From Chaetoceros tenuissimus (Eukaryota; Bacillariophyta; Thalassiosirophyceae; Chaetocerotales; Chaetocerotaceae), in contig BLLK01000038.1 in assembly GCA_021927905.1 (NCBI GenBank), positions 1,736,001 through 1,800,000 on the forward strand: a stretch of DNA of 64,000 bases, read 5' to 3'. This document shows positions 1-10,621 of this stretch, piece by piece; the stretch's first letter is position 1; every line of letters starts with the position of its first letter. A program made the translations under genes and the position numbers. The notes under the pieces are model-generated. The model saw nothing but the letters and a program-made list of their open reading frames with translations. It ran no database searches and was not told the DNA's origin.

Positions 1-1045
1 TATTTTCAACATCGCTGTCATCGTCATTGTCGAAGATTTTGAATTCCTCAAAATGAAAATAGGGATTGTGCAAGTCCTTTGCATACCGATTCTCAACAAT
101 CTTTTCCAATTCTGGAGTGTAGAACTTCTTCTCTGCCTTGGTTTTACTTGCTCCAGTTTGATGATTTGTTGGTTTGGCTTCTAGAAATGCACGAGAGTCA
201 CCAGAATCCTCACATCCATGTTTTTTAAAATCTGCTCCCCAGCCATGCTTTCCTATGCGATCCCAAGCACTCACTCCATCAACAGAAGATTTGACTGACT
301 TGAGCAATATTTCTGCATCTTGACTGAGGTTTTTCATGGTTGAAATAAATGTCATGTATTTCCACCACTTCTTGTCGATATAATCATAACATGGTAGCCA
401 ATGCGCATTGTCATGTAAAGTCACTGTCATTTTCTTTACAAAGAAATCAAAGTCATGTCTCCTTTCAATACACTCCTTCTCATCACCACCTGCGCTAACA
501 TAGGCCGGACAGAAATTCCGAAACCAATCTGCATTATGGCTCTTATCTAAAAATGCAGATAGTACTCGTTTTTTCGGTTCTCGAACAAAGATGGCTCTGG
601 TCCAGTCTTTACTCGTCATCATATGTGTTTGCTCTTCTAATGTATAGTCAGACATGAATTTGATATTCTCATGTTTGATGCTATGAATGCCATGTTCGTA
701 TCCATTTGAACACCACAGTGGTGAGTTATTCAATCTCATAAAGAATCTGACCCATTCTGTACAAGCCGTTTTGGCAATTGGGAAAAAGATGAATTTGAAC
801 TCTTGATTGACAAACACTTCATTTGAGAAATCCCCTTGTTGCACTACAGGATATTTTGGTGGATATTCTAGCTGCCGAAAAGGAGAAGTGTCATTTGAAG
901 AGATATGCATCTCTTTTTCTACTTTGTTTAATTTCCTTCTTCGTATCATGTGCAAATCATTTTTCTGTAGTATGTCATCACCCAAGACGAAAGGTAACGT
1001 TGACAGTATGATTGAAACTGCTATGAATAAGGACTTTTTCAGCAT
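1..1045 (-). CDS. Carbohydrate sulfotransferase-like protein, 3'-truncated by the window edge
   Basis: Reading from an ATG at 1045 to the window edge gives an open frame of 348 codons with no stop. It opens with a hydrophobic leader (MLKKSLFIAVSIILSTLPFVLG), so it is secretory or Golgi luminal. A FFPIAKTACTEW segment matches the 5'-phosphosulfate-binding region of Golgi sulfotransferases (Sulfotransfer_2 type), and AIFVREPKKRVLSAF matches the 3'-phosphate-binding region. By family knowledge it would move sulfate from PAPS to a glycan; the acceptor is unknown. It is a clear paralogue of the gene at 23127-24203, sharing the two PAPS motifs, the WxxxGxxGW region and the KxYxxELE segment. No intron is evident. 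The C-terminus lies outside the window and ends here in an Asp-rich stretch. Confidence 0.8.
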   Translation of the reverse strand, partial: MLKKSLFIAVSIILSTLPFVLGDDILQKNDLHMIRRRKLNKVEKEMHISSNDTSPFRQLEYPPKYPVVQQGDFSNEVFVNQEFKFIFFPIAKTACTEWVRFFMRLNNSPLWCSNGYEHGIHSIKHENIKFMSDYTLEEQTHMMTSKDWTRAIFVREPKKRVLSAFLDKSHNADWFRNFCPAYVSAGGDEKECIERRHDFDFFVKKMTVTLHDNAHWLPCYDYIDKKWWKYMTFISTMKNLSQDAEILLKSVKSSVDGVSAWDRIGKHGWGADFKKHGCEDSGDSRAFLEAKPTNHQTGASKTKAEKKFYTPELEKIVENRYAKDLHNPYFHFEEFKIFDNDDDSDVEN

Positions 1046-1981
1046 AATTTTAGTAGAGATTTTTTATAGTTGGCTTTCATATCTTGTTTTTTTCATTTCA
1101 TGAAGAATCAACAAGAAGGTACCATAGTAATGCTGTGAAAAAGTGCAAAGAATTCAGGGTTCTTTTTTACAAAGCGTTGCAACAGCAAATTTCTCCGTTT
1201 CCTTGAAATTTGCCATATTATTGAGCTAATCGTACTTGATCGTATTACTAATTTATTAAAACAATGTATCTGCTGACGAGTTACTGACGTCATCATTACA
1301 TCCTCAACTTCCGACAAAATCTGAGAGTTAACGAGTTATAACTGCTTCTTTGCCATTCGTTTTGTTGGTCCAGTTCAAAAGATTCCACACACCAGTCGCC
1401 AGCACACACAACAAAAGAGGAAGCCGTCTCGCTCATAGCAGCTATCACTAATAATAGCAAAGGCAAAGACTAGCAAAGAAGCATTGTTTGAAATTATATG
1501 CAGGAAAAGTGCTTCTACGTCTTTGTTGGTTGCTATTTCTCTCACTTCATCTGGGTTCCACTGTCTATTGATTCTTGTAAAGAAGCAAACTGAGCATTTT
1601 AGGCGAATCTGAGTCTTTCAAACATCTCTACTTCAACAAGTAAGGAGGATACTATTACTCGTTACTCACTAGCCAACAATACAAACCAAGCAACGAACTC
1701 TGTGAGAACGCAAAAGAGTTCTCGATATTTTCATCATCATCATTTTACGATCACCTCTGTGTGTTCCACTCTACACTTCTAGCTAGTGTACTACTTTTCA
1801 CTTCAAGACCTATTTTCTCTATTCTAGGTCTTGAGGTCTTGCTAAGACGAACTGCCTTTTGCTAGGGCATCGACATTTATATTTAAACACTAGGCATAGG
1901 AAAGAATACCCAACACACATATATAGAAATACCTTTCTAAGAACTCATAGCTACACATCATATATACTACATATACCTATC
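1046..1981. other. Intergenic region between divergent sulfotransferase and glycosyltransferase genes
   Basis: About 0.94 kb separates two divergently transcribed genes, so both promoters should lie here. It is AT-rich. Short open frames occur (for example 1108-1317 on the minus strand), but they have no recognisable protein character. No RNA gene or repeat was recognised. Confidence 0.5.
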
Positions 1982-3514
1982 ATGAAGAATAGAAGCGGAG
2001 ATCAACGGCATATACTCTCAGAAGAAGGGGACAGTGACGGCACAAAGTCAGACGAACCTATATTACCTCTTCATCAACAACTGAACAATTCTAGATTACA
2101 TACTTCCATCAGTGCACCGTCGCTCTTTACAAGAGTTCAATCCTTTAGTTCATTCTCTAAATTTTCAAGTCGAAATCTTTTACCTCAAGCTCAAGATGGT
2201 TCCTATCCACGTCAAGAGACAAATTGCATGCAAGACATTGAAACGGCCGATCAAGATGATCAGTCTACCATTCTATCCATGAGTATGAACTCTCTATCGG
2301 ATATGAACTTAATAAAGCAACCCATGTCCACAGTCACGGCAGAAGTTACAGAATCATCGTCAGATTCAGAAGACCAGCGTCAAGTGACAGTCGTATATAC
2401 TGCTACTGCACCCTCTTATACGTCAGACGTTACCACTAGTTCCACTGCTTGGATAGTAGCAACCAAGAGAAAGACAACGTCCCTGCGAAGAAATGAATGT
2501 AGTTCATCGACTATATCCTCCATTGGAACATTCTCCAAGCAAAAATTCAAACGGAAAAAGCGACGCAGACCAAATATCATTGAACGATTTATCAAATGTA
2601 CACTCAGCCTATGGATATTACTCGGAATGATGTATTTTTTCATCTACCATCCAATGCAACTTGCAGAAATTAAAAAGATACCTCTACCACCTAGTGAACA
2701 TAAAGTATCCGTCATCATTCTAAACGATGCAAGACCTAAAACGCTTCAATCTTCCAGTCTCATGCCGACATTGCTTCAACATCCTTCCGTACAAGAAGTA
2801 GTCTTGCTGCATACCAACTCTCAATCATCCTTTTCTTGGAATCATAAAAAGATTGTCAACATTGATACAACAAAGGAGGCAGATGAGATGGGACTCTCGG
2901 CTAAATTTTATTTTTGTCAACTTGTTCAATCCGATTGGGTATTGTTTATTCAGGATAATTTGGAATTTCAAGACAAGACTTTGAATGAATTGTTGGTCGA
3001 GTATGCTAAAAATCCAAAAAGGATTGTTGGAAAGTATGGAAAAGATGCCGAGAGTGGGAGTAGCTTGTATCAAACTCTTTATCATGGTTATTCGTCTCAA
3101 GATGCTGAAAGGGATGTTGAAGTTGTTTTGAGTCAATTCATGGTTATGGAACGAGGTTTGTGTAGTAGGTTCTTTGAATATTCACACTTGATTTGGGAAG
3201 ATGTTGTTTTGAGCAATGGGGAAGGTCCTCTTTGGAATGGAGAGGATATTTTCATGTCTTTGGTTGCAAATCATGTTTATGATCGTGATGGAGGCAAGAA
3301 TAACTATGCAATGCCTTGGCTAGATGTGAGAGAGGTTTCAGATGAAGTTGAGGACTATAGATACGAGACAACTAAGTTTGATTTGAACGGGTCAAAGTAT
3401 CGCTTTTGGGACTTTCATTGGTGGATCACCTTGATGAATCGCAATCGACATTATTCCTATAGAGAGAAGTTGTGGAAAAAAGCACGAGATCGGTTGCGAA
3501 TGAGTGAATTTTGA
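1982..3514 (+). CDS. Type II membrane glycosyltransferase, exostosin GT64-like
   Basis: The ATG at 1982 gives 510 aa; the frame is open upstream to 1859 but only with a non-ATG start. The first ~200 residues are a Ser/Thr-rich, low-complexity cytosolic tail ending in a basic KRKKRRR patch. One membrane span follows (about 203-222), as in Golgi type II enzymes. From about 235 the protein resembles the GT64 domain of exostosins: VSVIILNDARPKTLQ, then PSVQEVVLLHTN, then WVLFIQDNLEF at the place of the metal-binding DDD-like motif, then PKRIVGKYG, and WNGEDIFMSLVANHVY matching the NCEDIAMNFLVA region. It probably transfers a sugar to a glycan in the Golgi lumen; donor and acceptor are unknown. 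The match is distant, and the acidic motif (QDN) departs from canonical DDD. Single exon. Confidence 0.65.
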   Translation: MKNRSGDQRHILSEEGDSDGTKSDEPILPLHQQLNNSRLHTSISAPSLFTRVQSFSSFSKFSSRNLLPQAQDGSYPRQETNCMQDIETADQDDQSTILSMSMNSLSDMNLIKQPMSTVTAEVTESSSDSEDQRQVTVVYTATAPSYTSDVTTSSTAWIVATKRKTTSLRRNECSSSTISSIGTFSKQKFKRKKRRRPNIIERFIKCTLSLWILLGMMYFFIYHPMQLAEIKKIPLPPSEHKVSVIILNDARPKTLQSSSLMPTLLQHPSVQEVVLLHTNSQSSFSWNHKKIVNIDTTKEADEMGLSAKFYFCQLVQSDWVLFIQDNLEFQDKTLNELLVEYAKNPKRIVGKYGKDAESGSSLYQTLYHGYSSQDAERDVEVVLSQFMVMERGLCSRFFEYSHLIWEDVVLSNGEGPLWNGEDIFMSLVANHVYDRDGGKNNYAMPWLDVREVSDEVEDYRYETTKFDLNGSKYRFWDFHWWITLMNRNRHYSYREKLWKKARDRLRMSEF

Positions 3515-3780
3515 AGTGGAGAAAATAATATAGTCAGCAAGTAATCTAGTCTCACTATATCATTTCATAAAATTAGAATACCGCTGTAGAGTTGTTAAAG
3601 GAGGCTCTAGATAGAAAACGTATGTGTGTATGGACTCAGGAAAACGATGCCTAGGCATTTTTACTCAAATCATAGGAGGTAGTAGAAGATATCTCATGAA
3701 TTAATTATTACTTTTTTGTGCAAAATATTTATGACTTTTCGTGACTGTATTGATCAAACTTCTGATTCTTCTGAATTTTA

Positions 3781-6700
3781 TTAAGGCAACTCGCATTTTG
3801 CTTTCTTTCCTCCAGAGCATACAAGTCCTTCACAACAAGGCAAGTATTTACAGCTTTCGCCTTCAAATGGTTCACATTGATTGACAAAACCGCAGAACTC
3901 ATCCCTTTTCTTGCCCCAAATCTTACATTCTGGATAATCATCACAATCTTTGTCGTTCACCAAGGTGCAGTTGATGGTGTTCGCAGCGGTTGGAGCATTT
4001 GTTGGCTAGGGGGGAATGATTTGTTAGATAATGTATTGCGAAGAAATGTAGACGAGTTCAATCTTCAATCATTTCAAATCGATTCAAAACTTACCGCTGT
4101 TGATGGAGAGCTTGTCGGACTGTTTGTTGGTGAAGTGGTGGGCTGTGTAGAGAAGGGATGAATAGGTGAGAATATGTCCAGGATCAAAAGTTCAGGTTTA
4201 TCTGATTGATAACTTACGCTTGCCGAAGGTGCTGCAGTTGGACTAGACGTTGATTTAGTTGGACTAGACGTTGTGGAGACTGTAGGCAAGGTCGAAGGAC
4301 TGCTACTTGGACTTTTAGTAACCCCAATGACTGGAGCGGTTGTTGGAGCAGATGTAATCGTAGTTGTGGGAAAAGATGTCGGAGCTGGAGTACTCTTAAA
4401 AGTTGGCATATTGCTACCGAAAGAAGGCGCGGCACTTGGACTAGCAAAAGGACTAGATGAAGGCTTGTTGCTACTCATCGATGGAGACTCAGAGGGTTGA
4501 GATGAGGGACCAGCTGAAGGCAAGCTACTTGATTCCAACGATGGTGTGTTTGAAGGAACTGAAGAAGGTAGGTCAGAAGGATGAGATGACGGGCCTGCTG
4601 TAGGACGGGAAGAAGGGAAAGTTGACGGACCATCACTGCTTGAAAATGATGGAATGGCCGATGGATTCAAAGTCGGAATTGATGATGGTGACTCTGACGA
4701 GCTACCACTTGACACAGTGAAAGTGTCAGTTAGGCTGGAACCAAATTCCGCTCCCTCTAGCAGTGTGCTTCCATCAAAGATTAATTTCCAATAGCCATTT
4801 CCGTAACCACAACACATTCCGTCGCCATATTGATCCTCGATGACGAATTCATAGTCTCCGTCTTCGAGGCATAAAATTTGGTCGTGGAGAGTATTCGCAG
4901 CTGTATATCCGCCACCAGTGGTCATTTCCATTCCATAACCATTATTGAATAGCTTCCAACTTGTTTCTGTTGGATAGTTGTCGGTGTAGATACTTAACAA
5001 AACATCGTTGCACTCAAGAGGTTGACTTGGAGGTGCATCGTTACCGTATCTAATCTCAATCTCAGCTACTTGAGGACTAGTTCTCAAATCAATCTTTCTT
5101 ACAATTACTTCCAAAGGTTTTTCAGTTGATCCAAAAGTATCAATAGTATAGGACTCTCCTTGGAATAAATGTGCCTTCATATCACTTCTCTTAAAGGTTT
5201 CACCGTTACCGTCAGCCTGCAAAACAGTTACTTGGTTACGAGCTTGGACAGTATTTTCGTTTACTCCTTTTGCAATGTTCAATCCAATAAAAAAGTCGAT
5301 GCTCATTCTGGTCTCCAATTTCACAACGACGTAATGACCCTCTGGAGCATTTTCATAATCAGCAACACCAACCATTTGGAACGTGTGGCTGAAATCATTT
5401 CCATTGCTCCAAGATTGAGGATCAATCAGAAGTTTTCTATCGGAGTACCAATTGTTTCCATTACTCGAAAGTTGCCAATTCTTTGCTGCATTGAAGCATC
5501 TATAATAGAAAATGATATTAATAGGGGAAGCATCTAGAAAAACTTGTTGCCATCATTCAGTTTGAATATACATTTCACGAGTACACCATTCTTTTTTCGC
5601 ACTTACATCTTGCTGTCATCGTCTTGAAATAGAGGGTTTCCCATGAGACCGGTATGGTCAGATCTTTCTCCTAAATCAAGGCCACGAGAATGATGAAGGT
5701 TGAAATTATGCTGAAAGCAAATATAGGAAATAGTACGTGAGATGAAATATCAATGCAATACATAACACTTTCAAAATTCAATTTTACTTACTGCCACTTC
5801 GTGTGCTTGGACAGAAGGCATTGAATAGAATTGGTTATAATATACAGAGTTCCAATCATTATCATATGCGTCTAATATAGGATAATAAATAAACAATGAC
5901 ACAGAGGGTTGGAAGATAACTTGTTAGCTCACAGTATCAAAAAAGTAAGAAAATAGGCAACGTCAATACTCACATGCAACGTATCCACAGTCTGACCCTC
6001 CCTCGCACGCGATGCTATACATGACATGATCATATGGTCCTGGTAACGAAATGCCTAACAATTCATTTACCTTCGCTGTGATTGCATTTCTGAAGTCGTT
6101 TCTTGCAGCCGTAGTAACATCCAAATCAACAGTAACCTCAATCACACCAGCATATGGTTGAGATATGGTGCCTGGAGGTACCAATCCTGGCGTGACAGTC
6201 ATCTTCCCCATGGAGCAACCTTCAAGAACACTTTTCAAAGTATTACTGTCTCCACTTGTCCCAAATACGTTATCAGCAATAGTTTGTAGCGAATCTGGCA
6301 CAACTTTGCCATTCTTGTCAGTAACCTTGACTACAAGGATGTTCTTGTTTCCTGTTGCGGTCACGTAAGCCTCGAGCATACGACCATCTGCTCTCACTTC
6401 TGTGATTACATTCTCTTGGATATCAAAATCAGCAGGAAGAAAAATGCCTTTATTGCTGAATAAGATGCTTCCATGACGAAGCACACTGCGTCCAGGAATG
6501 AGCATATTGTTCTCAAGCATTTGCTTCAATGTATCCCTCTGTTTCTCTGTAGCTTGAATAGGAAGAGTCATTCCACTGACTCCGTGCATATCCATAGGAT
6601 CCATAACACATTCAAAGTCGACATCATCGCCTTGTTCATCAAAAGAATCCTGAAGTTTATCCAAAACTTTTATTTCGCATTGTGTTGATGTAGTATAGGC

Positions 6701-6793
6701 ACGACTTCTGAGGAAGGCAGCATGGGTTCTGGAAACAACCAAGAATAGTGTAGATAACACTACCACGAATGAAGTTTTTTCAGTTGAAACCAT
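3781..6793 (-). CDS. Secreted gametolysin-type (peptidase M11) metalloprotease with Cys-rich accessory domains
   Basis: Six exons join in frame: 6793-5974, 5871-5792, 5710-5607, 5499-4218, 4142-4095 and 4005-3781, giving about 852 aa. All introns are GT-AG, 75-107 nt. The ATG at 6793 starts a signal peptide (VVVLSTLFLVVSRTHA). The catalytic region straddles introns 1-3: the spliced HEVAHNFNLHH is the zinc motif HExxHxxxxxH of the M11/metzincin clan, followed by GLMG (Met-turn-like) and ICFNAAKNWQL, which is typical of gametolysins. After it come a DNYPTETSW...YGDGMCCGYG domain shared with the neighbouring giant hydrolase, a long (xxPS)n linker, and a final exon encoding a domain with ten cysteines, including CKYLPCCEGLVC. 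Gametolysins cut cell-wall glycoproteins in green algae; a cell-surface role is inferred here. The key catalytic residues appear intact. Confidence 0.85.
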
Positions 6794-8212
6794 TGTATCT
6801 TTACAGAAATGCACTCGATGAGTAAATATATGTGCAAATACGCAAATAGAATTGTGTTTGCTAGCATTACTAAAGCATTTCTTACCTCTATCTTTCTTTT
6901 TAGGTGCCGTGAATAGTATGGAAAATTATGATTCAAAACCTCTCTTCTCGAAACAATGAAAAGATAATGGATATACTTCATTGTGCGTGACGGAAGATTT
7001 GTTGTATTTCTCAGTTTGATAACCAGAGGAATGTGATTTGATGTCTGGGTTGGATTTATAAATTAAAAAATCTTTGAATCATTGGCCAGGATTTGCTTTC
7101 CCACTAAAATTCCCATACTTTCCCTTTTCTTTCTCTTTTGGAAGTATATTATACTCATTTTGTTGAAGAATGACCCATCAAGTTCAACTCTTACGTCAGT
7201 CTTGTTGGGAACTATTTTTTAGAAAAATTGTTTTGAGTGGAATCTGGAATCTGGAATACTTCATGTCCTACTTGCTTCCTTCCTCATCGATGCCATTGAA
7301 TGAAGCATGAAGCTTTAGAATATATCTTATCTTTTTAATAAAGAATAAGGGGATACACCATGTGAGGGGTACTGATTTATAATGAAGTTTTTGAAAAGGT
7401 TGGTAGGGAAGCAATATGATTCAACAGTAGCTATCGCTTGCTAAAATGATAGCAGAATCCTAGTTGAGCATCCACCGTTGATATTTCGATTTTTCCCATT
7501 GTCTCTTTCGTGACCTCTAAAGATTTCAATGAAATTCTCACATTGTAGATTTTATGAAGTTACAAAGCTTACATTATATACCCCTGACCTTTTCATTGTT
7601 GCAACAGTTTCAAAGTTCAAGTCCTACGAGTATTTGCTTTGGAATAGTTATGTAATTCTTCAAGGAATTGAAAGCAAAAAGGCATTTCATTCCTGGAAGA
7701 GATGAGGTGAATGTAGAGGAAGGATGACCGCTTTTTTGTTGACTTGATTCACGGATGAGATGAGAAGCCTGGAATATTATGAGATGAGAAGCCTGGAATA
7801 TTATGAGATGAGAAGCATGAGCGAGACGAAGCGACAAATATTCTTTATGCTCTTGCATACTAGTATTATTTATTATACCTATTATATGAAAGGTAAAAGT
7901 GTACCATACGTATTTAAATGTAGATAAGAGTGTTTCAGAAAACTCCTTGAAAAAGAGTACTTTCAACAAAAACTACTGGATCAATTTACTGCGGCGCGTC
8001 TTGTAAAGGTTTTCATTTGCGTTTCTCAAGATCATATTTTGGTGTAATTCATCGTCCATTCAATCACTGTTCAACTTCTTGCCCTAAATTCTCTTGTCAC
8101 ATGTATAGTCTATGGCTGTCTACTTTGCAATTCATTCTTTCCTAAATACATACGTGAATAATTTAGTTCGTTGTATCTTAATCTTACACATGACAAATAA
8201 AGATTAAAAAGA
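6794..8212. other. Intergenic region, 1.4 kb
   Basis: This stretch lies 5' of the M11 protease and 3' of the EHD-like gene. It is AT-rich and holds only short, unconvincing open frames. The one structured element is a short tandem repeat at about 7755-7815. No RNA gene was recognised. Confidence 0.5.
7752..7815. repeat. Short 24-bp tandem repeat, about 2.7 copies
   Basis: The unit atgagatgagaagcctgg + aatatt is repeated almost perfectly, with the last copy truncated. It lies in non-coding DNA. The open frame across it (7610-7969, minus) is only a by-product of the 24-bp periodicity. Confidence 0.85.
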
Positions 8213-10283
8213 TTATTTATTTCCAAAATGTGTTGGGGATGCCATTCGTCTCAGTTTTGGAATATCATGTTCCAAAATGTTTCGCAAATTGTTCAATTCA
8301 CTATCCGATACAGTAGGAAAGGAACCTAGCCCCTCCCGTTTCAATGCAATCTGAAGATTCTCACGAATACGTTGCCATACACTTGCAGTAAATTCATCCG
8401 CTTCAGAAATCTCTCGTGAATGTGTCCGTTGGAAGGAAGCACTCAATTCTTCCATGGATAATAAATTCTTTTCCGCTTCATTCAGTTTCGATCCATTGAA
8501 CCATTTCATGGCACCGACACCAAAAACAGTAACCGCTCCTGCAGCTCCAGTAAACTCCATTGGCAATTGCGCATAGATTCCCAAAATACTCAACCCAACA
8601 CCAGCAGTGAGAGAACCAAGTTCCTGAATCCTATTATCCCAAAGCAATTTCGAATATCTCTTTTGTACATCTTGACAAATTTCCGCATGCATGAGTAAAA
8701 GATGAACTGAATCATTCAAATGTGTGACAACATTATCCACCCGACGTTTTGGCGCCTTCATAACTTCTGCAACGACATCATCTCTGGTTTGATGCAAATC
8801 AGATAGTCCAGAACTTATAGACCCATTTTCAACACCTTCTGTTTTATTTGGAAGACACATGGTATAGATTCTAGGTAAATCTTTACGTGGTATGACTTTA
8901 CTTAGATTCCAACATAAACTCCCATAAGCTCTTGCAAAATCATGAATCTGTAAAGAGAAAATGAATCAGTACCTATACATAAAAAAGTCAAAGACAGAGT
9001 AGTGTACTTCTGTGTATCTCATGATAAACACACTCGTGAGCTAAAGCTCACTCGGAAAGACAGTGTTGATGTACTTCTGTGTATCTCATGATAAACACAC
9101 TCGTGAGCTGAAGCTCACTCGGGCTCGCTAAAACTCGCATCGTCGCTCCGCTCCTCATTGCTCGCTGACGCTCACTCGGAAAGACAGTGTTGATGTAGTA
9201 CTGTACAACTCATGATAAACACACTCGTGAGCTGAAGCTCACTCGGGCTCGCTAAAGCTCGCATCGTCGCTCCGCTCCTCCATCGTCGCTCCGCTCCTCA
9301 TTGCTCGCTGACGCTCGCTACTCCTCGCTTCGCTCGTCGTACTAACTCACCTTTTTAAACTGATCCGCTTTATTCAAAACAATCAACAATTTATGATCCA
9401 TACCACCTAACGAATGCAACAAAACTTTCAAAGTCTCACCAGTCGTACCAGGTTTATCCGGATCAAAAAACAACAAAACAACATCAGCCTTTTCCGCAAA
9501 CCACCGAACGACACCTTGAAAATCATATCCACGATCCATCGAGCTTTCATCACCTGTAAATCCTGATTGATTGGTTGGTGAATCAATCATACCCGGTGAA
9601 TCAATCATCATGAATGAATCTGTATTGGTACCACTACGTACTTTAAGTTGTGTATGATGAATCAACGTCGGTCCGAATTGACGTAATGCTGAAAATCCCA
9701 TATCCGGATCACCTATCAATGCAGGTCCATCTTGATCGGTATCCTCTGGTCCAGGAGCTACTACTGTGAATGTATCATCGGTAGGCGCTACCCCTGCCGT
9801 TTGTACATTTCTTCCCAAGACGTAATTAATAAAGGATGATTTTCCCGAGGAGTGATTACCCACTAGAAATACGAATGGGAGTGATGTTCCTTTATCGGAG
9901 TTTTTAGCGAGTGGTCCGTGTAGTTGTGTGTTGAGTGGCATGATGCTTGCATGGAGTTGAGAGCATTTGTCCATGATTTGTGTTTGAACCGATGAGGAAA
10001 TGGTTTCATTGTCGTCGTTGGTGGAAGTGTGAGATGATGTAGATTCATTGCTTTTATTGGATTGTGACCAGTTCCAGCTATTGTTTGTCGATAAGAAACG
10101 TACTGGTTGAGAACAATAGGATGAATGAATCTCCTTGGTTTGAAAGAGAGAAGATTGAAACCCTTGACGAGATGAAAGTATGCCGGCTCTTCTTTGTTTC
10201 AAGACAAGACCATCGGACATGGACACAGATGAAACATGACTTAGTCGAGAGCCAGCTGCTCTTAGCTTCATCATGGTTGACAT
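8213..10283 (-). CDS. EHD/dynamin-like GTPase with mitochondrial presequence
   Basis: Two exons, 10283-9351 and 8947-8213, join in phase 0 to give 555 aa. The ATG at 10283 starts a basic, Ser/Arg-rich presequence ending near VRFLSTNNS, which is typical of mitochondrial import. The G domain shows a P-loop GNHSSGKSS (about 142-150), switch-I Thr in VAPTDD, DSPGM (about 228) and NKAD (about 304), in the order and spacing of EHD/dynamin-superfamily proteins. Exon 2 opens with a FARAYGSLCWNLSKV block, close to the EHD-family helical region, and carries a hydrophobic segment (LTAGVGLSILGIYAQL) that may contact membrane. By family knowledge it should bind and remodel membranes using nucleotide hydrolysis; an organelle-membrane role is inferred. 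The gene is split by an unusually long repeat-filled intron. Confidence 0.8.
8948..9350 (-). repeat. Repeat-filled intron of the EHD-like gene (palindromic intron repeat family)
   Basis: This 403-nt GT-AG intron is four to five times longer than most introns in the window. Read with the gene, it starts gtgagttagtacgacgagcg. Low-complexity GAGCGGAGCGACGATG-type sequence follows, then three tandem copies of a unit holding the palindrome tgagctTTagctca inside cgagtgagct..agctcacgag and ending in tcatgagatacacagaagta or a variant. The last ~60 nt before the acceptor are ordinary AT-rich intron sequence. The same family fills the intron at 62929-63297. Confidence 0.85.
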
Positions 10284-10621
10284 TGTACTGTTGAAGGAAT
10301 GAAGGTTTACTTATTCCTTTTATTAGGATTGGTGCTGGTTGTACACTGTACACATGTACTTACACAACAAACAAAGCACTTCATTGTTCCTCTTCTCACG
10401 CACTTCGATGAGTTAGTCTTGTTTGAAGTTTTTGAAATATCTAGCTAGAAGCAATAAGTTTATGCAGCTATTCATTTCATATCCATTCGAAAAAAGATGA
10501 TGAAATAGACCTTATTTCTTCTTCTATGGATGATAATGATGTATTGATGTATGGATGTTGATATTACGTACACTATATGAGAAATTAAACTCGCAGTTAC
10601 ATTCATATAAATACATATTCA
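10284..10621. promoter_or_regulatory. Divergent promoter region between EHD-like GTPase and methyltransferase genes
   Basis: These 338 nt separate two divergent start codons, so the promoters of both genes must sit here. The sequence is AT-rich. I see no clear core element or repeat. Confidence 0.5.

Noticed and set aside
807-1103. Plus-strand open frames over the sulfotransferase
   Set aside because: They are antisense to a clear coding region and carry no domain.
7610-7969. 119-codon minus-strand frame with ASHLIIFQ repeats
   Set aside because: The repeat is a translation of the 24-bp tandem repeat, and the rest is low-complexity. No start context or homology cue.
9100-9340. CRISPR-like or plasmid-type repeat array in the EHD-like intron
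   Set aside because: Units are contiguous tandem repeats within a spliced intron of a nuclear eukaryotic gene, with no regular unique spacers.
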